Under the pieces are notes generated by a model. The model was not told the origin of the DNA and made no database searches. It saw only the letters and a program-made list of their open reading frames with translations. DNA of 64,000 nucleotides from Siccibacter turicensis LMG 23730 (GTDB lineage: Bacteria > Pseudomonadota > Gammaproteobacteria > Enterobacterales > Enterobacteriaceae). The stretch is taken from NCBI RefSeq assembly GCF_000463155.2, contig NZ_AWFZ01000061.1, positions 173,294 through 237,293 on the forward strand. Direction: 5' to 3'. Of the stretch, positions 25,837-33,346 are shown piece after piece. Within the stretch, counting starts at the first letter, position 1. Each line of letters opens with the position of its first letter. A program made the position numbers and the translations under genes.

Positions 25837-26879
25837 TGGCGCTATGTCGTATTCTGTTAACGCCGCTTACTGGGCGGGATGAAGCCGCGGGTTACTCAGC
25901 GCGTGGTCTGAAGCGGCTTACCGGCACCGGGCGCGCCAGCCCACAGCTTCCGTTTACCCGTAGCGAATTCATTAGCGAACTGCCGAGGGTGCAGGCGGGG
26001 ATGAGCATTTCCGGCTATCAGCCGAAGCTACAAATGGTACTTGAGAAAGGTATCTTCAGCGTGGTGGAACATCAGGGGGAATACATCCTCAAACCTTCCC
26101 CGGCGGAGTTCCCATTTTTAGCGGAAAACGAACACGCCACCATGACCCTGATGGCGCGACTTGGGTTTGATGTGCCACCGCACGGCCTGGTGCGATTTGC
26201 CAAAGCGCAGCCTGACGATCCCGAAGAGTATGCCTTTGTCATCCGCCGCTACGATCGTGACCAGCAGGGCAATGCACTGCACCAGGAGCAGCTGGACGCT
26301 GCAATGGATATTGGGGAAAAGTACGGAAAAACCGCTGCGGATGGTAAGCAGTACGTCAGCTATGAACGGCTGGCAACCTTTTTACTTGCAAACGTTAACG
26401 ACAACCTGGCGTTCAAAATCGATCTGTTCCGGCGTATCGCTTATGCTTACCTGCTGGGAAACAACGATATGCATCTGCGCAATTTCGGCCTGATCTTGCC
26501 GCCGCTCGGCAAGCCTGAACTGGCACCGGTATATGATTTTGTCAGCGTCGCCCCTTATTCCCCGGTATTTAACAGCGGGTTTCTGGCCCTGCCACTGCTG
26601 TGCTGTGAAGAGGGCGATGGCGAGCTGGCACCGGGCATGAAAACGCAATACGGGGAGTATCTCGGAAAGGATTTTTTGGTGCTCGGTGAAGCAATGGGCC
26701 TGGCGAAACCCGTGGTGCTGCGCCTGTTTGCACAGATGCTGAGCGAAGCAAAAACTGTCGAAGCGGTGTATCGCGCCTCGTTTATGCCTGCCGGAGACAG
26801 CGAGCGCGTGTTGCAGTGCTATCAACAGCGGTTGAAGCGGATGATAAACGTGGATGAGGCGGAGATGGTTGGCATATGA
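25836..26879 (+). CDS. hipT: HipT Ser/Thr kinase toxin
   Basis: 347-residue HipA-like kinase lacking the N-terminal subdomain. The glycine-rich loop contains SIS with serines exactly at 57 and 59, the two autophosphorylation sites described for E. coli O127 HipT. The catalytic aspartate is D211 in LLGNNDMHLRNFGL and the metal-binding aspartate is D234 in YDFVS. The known HipT target is tryptophanyl-tRNA synthetase, which it inactivates. All motifs are present, so it looks active. About 12 residues longer than the O127 protein as I remember it. Confidence 0.88.
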   Translation: MALCRILLTPLTGRDEAAGYSARGLKRLTGTGRASPQLPFTRSEFISELPRVQAGMSISGYQPKLQMVLEKGIFSVVEHQGEYILKPSPAEFPFLAENEHATMTLMARLGFDVPPHGLVRFAKAQPDDPEEYAFVIRRYDRDQQGNALHQEQLDAAMDIGEKYGKTAADGKQYVSYERLATFLLANVNDNLAFKIDLFRRIAYAYLLGNNDMHLRNFGLILPPLGKPELAPVYDFVSVAPYSPVFNSGFLALPLLCCEEGDGELAPGMKTQYGEYLGKDFLVLGEAMGLAKPVVLRLFAQMLSEAKTVEAVYRASFMPAGDSERVLQCYQQRLKRMINVDEAEMVGI

Positions 26880-26955
26880 GTCGCAGAATAGGGCAGGGCG
26901 GATAAGCCTGCGCACCTGCCGTGTCAGTGCTGCAGGGTTACAGACTCAGGCTACA

Positions 26956-27141
26956 TTACCCCTTCGGTTCAATCCCTTTTTTCTTCAACGCTTCCCGCGC
27001 CAGATTCTTAAACCAGTTGGCAAGACTGATCCCCTGCGCAGCGGCCTCGGCATCAAGCTGCGCGCGTAATGCAGGGTCGATACGCATTTTAAATTGCGGG
27101 GTTGGTCCCCCGATTGTCGATTTTTTATCCCTTTTAATCAT
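26956..27141 (-). CDS. Small ribbon-helix-helix DNA-binding protein
   Basis: 61 residues, MIKRDKKS...TPQFKMRIDPALRAQLDAEAAAQGISLANWFKNLAREALKKKGI: a beta strand (PQFKMRID) and two helices, the Arc/HicB-type ribbon-helix-helix fold. Such proteins are often antitoxins or repressors, but no HicA-like toxin is adjacent. It is divergent from an unknown protein gene and separated from it by a cluster of GGCCAC repeats. A TTG at 27147 is an alternative start. Function unknown; autorepression is likely. Confidence 0.75.
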   Translation of the reverse strand: MIKRDKKSTIGGPTPQFKMRIDPALRAQLDAEAAAQGISLANWFKNLAREALKKKGIEPKG

Positions 27142-27149
27142 TGACAAGG

Positions 27150-27207
27150 GGCCACCTAAAGATTAATTTTCATATCTAAGTGGCCACTTATACTTTATCA
27201 GGCCACC
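27150..27207. promoter_or_regulatory. GGCCAC operator cluster between divergent genes
   Basis: GGCCACCT at 27150-27157, the perfect palindrome TAAGTGGCCACTTA at 27177-27190, and GGCCACC at 27201-27207, all between the RHH gene and the 174-residue gene. RHH repressors usually bind tandem short sites of this kind. Confidence 0.6.
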
Positions 27208-27277
27208 ATAAACAACGCCCCGGAAGTGCGCCAACACCGCCGGAGCGTCTGACCACAACGTTATGAGGACTAACGCT

Positions 27278-27802
27278 ATGGCTAATGCCGATAGTAACAC
27301 AAACGCTCGCCCTGAATTTACCCTGCCGGATCACACCCCTGGCACGACACTCACCGCATTGATGGCTACGCCGCTGGGCGCCAGGCACGATCTTTTTCAG
27401 GTGCTGGAAGGGTGTCAGCGCTACGCTGACGAACTGATTGAAACCCACGATATTACCGCGCGTATGGCGCTGTGCGGGCGCCTGCTCGCCGGGATGGAAG
27501 TGATGCGAGGGTTGTTAAACGCGCCATTACCTCCCCATCTGATTGCTCGCTTAACGGTGGAAGATGCCCAGGAGCTGCCTGGCTTGATCGCCTGTGATTC
27601 AGAAACGCTACGGGAATATTGCGCTGCGCTGATTCTGATTTTGCTTAATCACCAGGAGTCGCCGGAGCAGGAGAAGATGATCATCGGTGTTTTGTACGAG
27701 CTTATTGACCTGCTGGCCCACGATCTGAAAGCCCCACGTTTTTTGCGAACGCCGACCGGGTTAGTGACGCTGGAAGGGGAGCCGCTGCCGCAGGTTCACT
27801 GA
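27278..27802 (+). CDS. Unknown helical protein in toxin-antitoxin block
   Basis: 174 residues; I do not recognise the family. It has a disordered hydrophilic N-terminus (MANADSNTNARPEFTLPDHTPGTT), then mostly helices without transmembrane segment, signal peptide, cysteine cluster or nucleotide-binding motif: LFQVLEGCQRYADELIETHDITARMALCGRLLAGMEVM...EYCAALILILLNHQESPEQEKMIIGVLYELIDLLAHDL. Acidic overall. The start at 27278 has GAGGA eight bases upstream; an ATG at 27263 is part of that same stretch. Its neighbours are hipBST, an RHH regulator (divergent, with shared repeats) and vapBC. A role as target modulator, toxin or simple regulated protein cannot be decided. Confidence 0.75.
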   Translation: MANADSNTNARPEFTLPDHTPGTTLTALMATPLGARHDLFQVLEGCQRYADELIETHDITARMALCGRLLAGMEVMRGLLNAPLPPHLIARLTVEDAQELPGLIACDSETLREYCAALILILLNHQESPEQEKMIIGVLYELIDLLAHDLKAPRFLRTPTGLVTLEGEPLPQVH

Positions 27803-27978
27803 CGCGGTTATTTCGGGAAGCAACGCCGATGATGTAAATAATAACGCCCCAGAGCAGTAATCACTTTTGATGGTTCTTTGGGGCACTATGGAATCAGTAA
27901 CACGATCCTGCAAAGAAGACCGCATGTTGTTGCAGTTACTGCGTGAGAGGATGATGAAAATTATACGTTCGCTCACGC

Positions 27979-28401
27979 TTATAACGGACTCTCCAGCAAT
28001 CCAGCAATCCAGTCCTCGGTTCGCAGGCCGGACACGCGTTCGAATTCACGCCGGTTATTGGATACCACGATCAATCCCCGTGAACGGGCATGACCCGCAA
28101 TCATCGTATCCCATGCCCCAATGGGGGTGCCTTTTCTGGCGAGCTCGGCCCGAATCTGACCCGTGTGCGTAGCGGCATCATTATCAAAGGTCAGCACATC
28201 CAGCCTGGCTGCAAACCCTTCTACCACGGCGAGATTTTTTTCCGGATTTTGTGATTTCTCTGCGCCGTAGATCAATTCCATTAGCGTGACGGTACTAATG
28301 CACATCTGCCCGTAATATTTATTGAACGCCTCGCGAACAATCTGCGGTTTGTTTTTGATAGTGAAAATGCAGATGTTGGTATCCAGCATAAACTTGAGCA
28401 T
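27979..28401 (-). CDS. vapC: VapC PIN-domain ribonuclease toxin
   Basis: 140-residue PIN nuclease. Acidic metal ligands are D7 (MLDTNICIF), E42 (LMELIYGAE) and D98 (GAWDTMIAGHA), followed by the typical NNRREFERV near 115-123. Enterobacterial VapC/MvpT cuts initiator tRNA-fMet in its anticodon stem-loop. The ATG at 28401 overlaps the vapB stop by one base; an upstream TTG at 28404 is less likely. Confidence 0.92.
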   Translation of the reverse strand: MLKFMLDTNICIFTIKNKPQIVREAFNKYYGQMCISTVTLMELIYGAEKSQNPEKNLAVVEGFAARLDVLTFDNDAATHTGQIRAELARKGTPIGAWDTMIAGHARSRGLIVVSNNRREFERVSGLRTEDWIAGLLESPL

Positions 28402-28631
28402 CAAAATTCTTCCCTGGTTTGATCGTCTGGTTGATCCCTGTCAGACATGTAGTCCGACGTCACGCTGTCGCCATTGAACCAGTTGTCCCAGCCTTCTCCT
28501 GCCGGTGTGATAATCCGGGTCCTTCCGACAGCAACGATTTCTACATTCTTCACATCTTCCGGTAGCGCTACTGCCTTAGGTAAGCGAACGGCCTGGCTGC
28601 GATTACTACGAAACACCGTGGTTTTTTCCAT
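28401..28631 (-). CDS. vapB: VapB antitoxin
   Basis: 76 residues with an AbrB/SpoVT-type swapped-hairpin DNA-binding N-terminus (TTVFRSNRSQAVRLPKAVALPEDVKNVEIVAVG) and an acidic, disordered C-terminus that would wrap VapC. Coupled to vapC by a one-base overlap. Antitoxin first, toxin second, as in all VapBC/MvpAT operons. Confidence 0.92.
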   Translation of the reverse strand: MEKTTVFRSNRSQAVRLPKAVALPEDVKNVEIVAVGRTRIITPAGEGWDNWFNGDSVTSDYMSDRDQPDDQTREEF

Positions 28632-28745
28632 CGCCCCTCCTGCGTTGTACGTTTTTTATCCTTATCATCTTAGTGATGCAATGGGATATGTCAAAGGGAT
28701 ATACAAGAGAGTGGGATAACTGGAAACCGCTTCACAATCAGGAAT

Positions 28746-28778
28746 AAAAAAGCCCGACGCGTTTTCACGGGTCGGGCT
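28746..28778 (-). terminator. bcsEFG terminator
   Basis: Arms AGCCCGAC (28751-28758) and GTCGGGCT (28771-28778). On the minus strand the hairpin is followed by six T. Lies 35 bases after the bcsG stop. Confidence 0.85.
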
Positions 28779-28813
28779 GTGTGTTCAGCGGCAGGCGCTA
28801 TTGCTCACCATCA

Positions 28814-30499
28814 TCACTGCGGATACGGTACCCAGTCGCCGCCGTTCAGGCGCACCCAGGGTTTACCCTGATACTGCACCACCACGGCGTTGGCATTTTC
28901 CGATACCGGCGCAGACTGCGGCAGGTTGCTGGTCAACGCGTCCCAGTCCACGCTATCGGCCACGAAGTTTTTGCCGTCTACCGAGCGAGCCACCAGTTCA
29001 GATATCGCCAGGAAGCTGCTGGGCCGATCGATCTGAATCATGTCGCCCTGATGCGGGGCTTTCATACCGATAAACTTAATGCCGACCGGCACATGGGTAA
29101 TGGACGGGCTCGGGATATCACGCAGGCCGGATACCTGCATTCTGTCCCCGGCCAGCGCCGCGCCGTGCTCCGGCACAATCACCACCATCACTTTGCGGCC
29201 CGATTTTTCCAGATCCGTCAGGAAGGCATCAAGCTGGTCGAACAGCTTCTGGGCGCGCATTTTATAGTCGGCGGTTTTGCTCACGCCCGGCAGATGGTTC
29301 CCGTCGTGCAGCGGCAGCAGGTTAAAGAAGGTCGCGCTGCGCGGGTTCTGAGTGCGGTCTTCGGACTTGTTCCAGCGATCCAGCACCGCCGCATCGTCAT
29401 AGATGGGCGAGTTATCGAAGGAGCGCAGGGCCACCGGCAGACCGGTCTGGTCCATCAGCGGCGACTGCATCCCACCGCCTTCGCGAACTTCCTGCAGGAA
29501 GCCGCCGAACACGCCGTCGTGGTCAAGCATCAGGTGCTGCGAGAAGCCCAGCTTCGAGAGGTTCTCAAACAGATAGCACTGATTACCGGCGGGCTGATAC
29601 AGGTTCTTGTGCGACAGCTGACCGCAGCTGGCGCGCAGCAGACGGATCGCCGCCGGGCCGCTGTAGGAGGTGCCGGAGTTGAAGTTCTTGAACAGGATGT
29701 CGAAATGCGACCACAGCGGGTGCGACATCAGCCCGCTGGACTCGATATCGGACCAGGCCAGCGAGCAGATGTTGATCACCAGCAGTTCAAACGGCTGTGA
29801 ATCCGCAGGCAAGCTCTCCGGGAAGTGGGTCTGGCGCTTCGCCTCAGAGGCATAGAAGCTGGTCAGCCAGTTATTGATGCTCTGGCTGCTCGCCGGTGCG
29901 GTCTGGGCCGGAATGTCGCCGACAACCGGCGTGCCCGCGGCCTGGGCCACGGTATCCGCCGCGCCGCCGCCGGTGGTGGTAACGGTGGCGGGGTTGGCTG
30001 CCCCTGCGTTCGGCCACAGGGCCATCACCGGGCCGGTAATGGTCAACACGTTAAGCCAGAGCATGATCGCCACCACGAAGACCGTGACGCGCAGCCACTG
30101 GGAGAGAAACAGCCAGGCGACCAGCAGCACGAAGGCGGCACCAATCATCTGCCAGTTAATGAAGCGCGTGACCAGGTCGAGCAGGTAGTCGGCGCTGAAT
30201 CCTGCCACCTGCGAGCCCTGCGTCATCATACTCTGCGGGCCGGGCAGCCAGGTGTCATGCCAGAACAGCGCAAAGCCAAGCGGAATGGCGATCAGGTGGC
30301 GCAGACGGTGCAGACGAAAGTTGGGGATCGGCACCAGCAGGAAGGCCATAAACACCAGGTTCGTCATGGGGTGGAAGTTGAGATACCCGGTCCACAGCAG
30401 GCCGAACTTAAGTAAAAAGTAGTAGTTCCAGCCGGAAAGTCCGCGCCAGTATGGGAAAAGGGGTGTAGCCACCGGGGCCGTTTTATTCTGTTTAGTCAT
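28814..30499 (-). CDS. bcsG: BcsG cellulose phosphoethanolamine transferase
   Basis: 561 residues. Four to five N-terminal helices ([19 protein letters not shown] onward, through to [19 protein letters not shown]), a Gly/Ala/Thr-rich linker, then a periplasmic alkaline-phosphatase-fold domain. That domain has the nucleophile serine in [21 protein letters not shown] and the metal site [11 protein letters not shown]. It decorates nascent cellulose with phosphoethanolamine taken from phosphatidylethanolamine. The ATG at 30499 was preferred to 30553 because it gives MTKQNKT directly before the first helix; it overlaps bcsF by eight bases. Confidence 0.95.
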   Translation of the reverse strand: MTKQNKTAPVATPLFPYWRGLSGWNYYFLLKFGLLWTGYLNFHPMTNLVFMAFLLVPIPNFRLHRLRHLIAIPLGFALFWHDTWLPGPQSMMTQGSQVAGFSADYLLDLVTRFINWQMIGAAFVLLVAWLFLSQWLRVTVFVVAIMLWLNVLTITGPVMALWPNAGAANPATVTTTGGGAADTVAQAAGTPVVGDIPAQTAPASSQSINNWLTSFYASEAKRQTHFPESLPADSQPFELLVINICSLAWSDIESSGLMSHPLWSHFDILFKNFNSGTSYSGPAAIRLLRASCGQLSHKNLYQPAGNQCYLFENLSKLGFSQHLMLDHDGVFGGFLQEVREGGGMQSPLMDQTGLPVALRSFDNSPIYDDAAVLDRWNKSEDRTQNPRSATFFNLLPLHDGNHLPGVSKTADYKMRAQKLFDQLDAFLTDLEKSGRKVMVVIVPEHGAALAGDRMQVSGLRDIPSPSITHVPVGIKFIGMKAPHQGDMIQIDRPSSFLAISELVARSVDGKNFVADSVDWDALTSNLPQSAPVSENANAVVVQYQGKPWVRLNGGDWVPYPQ

Positions 30500-30686
30500 G
30501 TCGATGGTCTGCCTTGACTGAGTTCCGGCGCAAAATGCCGTCCGGCTTAACATAGCGTGGTTTTATAAAAATAAGACGCAGAAAGGCTGCGATGCGCGTG
30601 GCGTGCCGCTGCGCCAGGTACCCGAGCGGAAAGAAGATTACCGCGCACAGCACGATCAGCTGAATAATATCGGTAAGCGACATCAT
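30492..30686 (-). CDS. bcsF: BcsF small membrane protein of cellulose synthesis
   Basis: 64 residues with one helix ([20 protein letters not shown]) and a basic tail ([13 protein letters not shown]) like E. coli BcsF. It anchors BcsE to the membrane so that BcsG-dependent modification proceeds. The ATGA start overlaps the bcsE stop; the 3' end overlaps bcsG. Confidence 0.93.
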   Translation of the reverse strand: MMSLTDIIQLIVLCAVIFFPLGYLAQRHATRIAAFLRLIFIKPRYVKPDGILRRNSVKADHRHD

Positions 30687-32245
30687 ACGGACGTTCCTTC
30701 GTCTGACGCATCTAACAAGGTGATGGGCTGCGGCACGCGACGCCAGGCGTGGCTGTCATGCTGGGCGTTAACCACCGCGCTGATATCCCCGGGGCCTTTC
30801 AGGGGGTTACCCCATTTCTCTGGATTCATGTCTCGTATCTGCACAATTTCTGCCGCGATCTGCGAATCCTCAAACCACACCTTGCGGTTGGAGAAGATAT
30901 CGCCGACAGGCAGGGGGAAAATATGGTTCAGGGCCGTGTCGAGGTCGTTGATCCGGCAGAACGACAGGAACAACACCAGCCGACCGTCGCCCACCGTCAC
31001 GATGTCGCCCATACGTACCGGACGGCACAGCGTCAGCGCCTGTTCGGCGCGAATACCCGGCACCGGGCGCAGTGCCACCATCACGCCTTTGCCATCCAGG
31101 GGCAGCAGCGGGTTGGTCATCAGCGCGCCCACCGCCTGGCAAAACGTTGGCCACGGCTGGTAACCGCGCAGCTTGAGCGGCTGCATCGCGTCGAGCAGCA
31201 GGGTGATATCTTCCGGCACGTGGCGCGAAAACACCTGCCCCTGTACGCTCTCAATAAGCGTCAGGCAGCGCGACAGCGGGGCGTTCCACGGAATGATCAT
31301 CGTCGCGCCGCATCCCAGCAGCAGCCGCTCGTCGGTGGCACGCAGGCTGGCCTGATTTTCACGCACGATGATTTTGAGCGCGGTCCCGCGCTGGCGACGC
31401 AGCGTATGAATATGCCGGGCCAGCCCTTCAATCTGGTTGTTCTGCGCCAGTGAAAAAATCACCGTCGCCGCCTGCGCGGTGCGCGCATCGTTAAATAACG
31501 TTTCATTATTGTCGTACAGGTGCCAGTTCTCGGAGAGCGGGGGAGCACCTTCCAGCACGGCGATATGGCTGAGTACCTGTTTTTCGTCGCTGCGCGGCTG
31601 CGGGGCGTGATCTTCCGCGGCCGTCACGTTCCACCCGGCGGCGGTAGTTTCCAGCATGATCTGGCGCTGAGCGCTCACCCCTTTTTCATTACACCAGTAA
31701 GCAATATCAAGAAGATGCATTTCACCCTGACGGCGCAAGGTGGCCAGGCCATCTAAAGAACGGTGCTCGCTGACTAACAGTGAGGACTGCTTATCACTGT
31801 TATTATCGGGGTTAATCATTAGCACGGCGCAATTATTTTCTTTTGCCCAACTACTGGTTTTTTTGATCCAGTTATGTATCAGAGAAGATGATATATTTTG
31901 CCAGTAATTAATCGAGTTAATAATAATTATTAAATAATGATAAGGATCTATGGATGACATAACATCGCGGGTCAAAAAGTGTAGACTATCCGGCGAAGAA
32001 CGCGCGGAAAATAAGCGAATGTTATCTGGCCCGCCCACGGTGGGTTCATGAATCACGGTTCGGGGCGGCGCCCCCATCGTTATGACCGCCACACGTGCAT
32101 CAGCCTGCTGTGCCGCAAGCGTCTGGTTGGCAAGGCGATAAGCATCGACATCCTGGTCTGTGTTTACCCACCACAGACTGCCCGAAGGCATATGATTTAA
32201 TTCATCCCAAAGCGAATGAATACCAATCGGAAATATGGGGTTCAT
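30683..32245 (-). CDS. bcsE: BcsE c-di-GMP-binding cellulose regulator
   Basis: 520 residues, cytoplasmic. The C-terminal GIL domain carries the c-di-GMP motif RMGD in [24 protein letters not shown]; the N-terminal portion is a degenerate ATPase-like and receiver-like scaffold. It is required for full cellulose secretion in E. coli and Salmonella. First gene of bcsEFG, divergent from bcsR with 169 bases between them. Confidence 0.94.
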   Translation of the reverse strand: MNPIFPIGIHSLWDELNHMPSGSLWWVNTDQDVDAYRLANQTLAAQQADARVAVITMGAPPRTVIHEPTVGGPDNIRLFSARSSPDSLHFLTRDVMSSIDPYHYLIIIINSINYWQNISSSLIHNWIKKTSSWAKENNCAVLMINPDNNSDKQSSLLVSEHRSLDGLATLRRQGEMHLLDIAYWCNEKGVSAQRQIMLETTAAGWNVTAAEDHAPQPRSDEKQVLSHIAVLEGAPPLSENWHLYDNNETLFNDARTAQAATVIFSLAQNNQIEGLARHIHTLRRQRGTALKIIVRENQASLRATDERLLLGCGATMIIPWNAPLSRCLTLIESVQGQVFSRHVPEDITLLLDAMQPLKLRGYQPWPTFCQAVGALMTNPLLPLDGKGVMVALRPVPGIRAEQALTLCRPVRMGDIVTVGDGRLVLFLSFCRINDLDTALNHIFPLPVGDIFSNRKVWFEDSQIAAEIVQIRDMNPEKWGNPLKGPGDISAVVNAQHDSHAWRRVPQPITLLDASDEGTSV

Positions 32246-32414
32246 GCATCCCTCTTGAAAGGAAATTGTCTGTCTCTCAGTTTACTAGCGAAAGCGTGGA
32301 AATAAACCTAACATTGAAATTAAAGAACATCGCATTTAGCATGTAAATCATAATTCGCCGAGCAGAATCTTACCAAATCTGAGCGTGCGATTTTCTCAAA
32401 GGGATGCGGCCTGA

Positions 32415-32600
32415 ATGCAAGACCACAATACTAACGATACTCAAGATAACCCCGGCCTTTATGGTTTTCAGAATGACATTCTGGCCTTACGCCGTGCATT
32501 TTCATTGCCAGAAATTGATTACACCGATATTTCTCAACGTGAACAGCTGGTATCAGCGCTTAAGCGCTGGCCATTGCTGGCAGAATTGACCAATAAGTAG
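32415..32600 (+). CDS. bcsR: BcsR regulatory subunit
   Basis: 61 residues (YhjR family), with the conserved block FQNDILALRRAFSLPEIDYTDISQREQLVSALKRWPLLAEL. It forms a complex with BcsQ and c-di-GMP-bound BcsE under the BcsA-BcsB synthase. First gene of bcsRQABZC, 11 bases before bcsQ. Confidence 0.94.
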   Translation: MQDHNTNDTQDNPGLYGFQNDILALRRAFSLPEIDYTDISQREQLVSALKRWPLLAELTNK

Positions 32601-32611
32601 CAGGAAACACC

Positions 32612-33346
32612 ATGGCTATTCTGGCTTTACAGGGTATTCACGGCGGTGTTGGCACCACCACCGTAAGCGCGGCGCTGGCCTGGGCGCTGCAAATGCTTGA
32701 TGAAAAAGTGCTGCTGATCGACGGCTCGCCTGACAACCTGCTACGCCTCTCCTTCAATATCGACTTTGCGCATCGCGGCGGATGGGGCCGGGCGCTGCTC
32801 GATTCTCAGGACTGGCGCAGCGCGGCATGGCGTTATACCCGTCACCTTGATGTGCTGCCGTTCGGGCAGATGAGCGACGATGAGCGTACCGCGTTATCCA
32901 CCGGATCGACAGCGCTAAATGGGTTTCGCGAGGCGCTGGAGACGCTGAAATCCAGCGGCGAATACCAGTGGATCCTTCTCGACCTGCCTCACGGCGCGGC
33001 GCCGTTGACGCAGCAGATGGGCGAAACCGCTGACCACACCCTGGTCGTGGTGCGTCCGGACGCCAACTGCCATGTACGCCTGCACCAGCAGGCGTTGCCC
33101 GCAAACAGCCACCTGCTGCTCAACTACCTGCGGGTTGGCAGCCAGGTGCAGGACGATATCTTCCAGCTCTGGCTGCAAAGCCAGCGTAACCTGTTGCCGA
33201 TACTGATTCACCGCGACGAGGCCATGGCCGAGTGTGCCGCCGCGAAGCAGCCGCTGGGCGAGTATCGTCCGGACTCCCTGGGCGCGGAAGAGATAATGAC
33301 GCTGGCCAACTGGTGCCTGCTGCGCTGTTCCGGGAGAACAGAATGA
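32612..33346 (+). CDS. bcsQ: BcsQ MinD-like ATPase
   Basis: 244-residue SIMIBI ATPase with P-loop GIHGGVGTTTV and downstream LLIDGSPDNLLRLSF. The P-loop lacks the usual first lysine, a family trait of BcsQ, not a defect. The frame is uninterrupted, unlike the premature stop in E. coli K-12, so the cellulose pathway should be functional. ATGA overlap with bcsA. Confidence 0.94.
   Translation: MAILALQGIHGGVGTTTVSAALAWALQMLDEKVLLIDGSPDNLLRLSFNIDFAHRGGWGRALLDSQDWRSAAWRYTRHLDVLPFGQMSDDERTALSTGSTALNGFREALETLKSSGEYQWILLDLPHGAAPLTQQMGETADHTLVVVRPDANCHVRLHQQALPANSHLLLNYLRVGSQVQDDIFQLWLQSQRNLLPILIHRDEAMAECAAAKQPLGEYRPDSLGAEEIMTLANWCLLRCSGRTE

Noticed and set aside
32612-33346. BcsQ P-loop lacking lysine read as an inactivating mutation
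   Set aside because: E. coli BcsQ has the same GGVGTTT loop, so it is a family trait.
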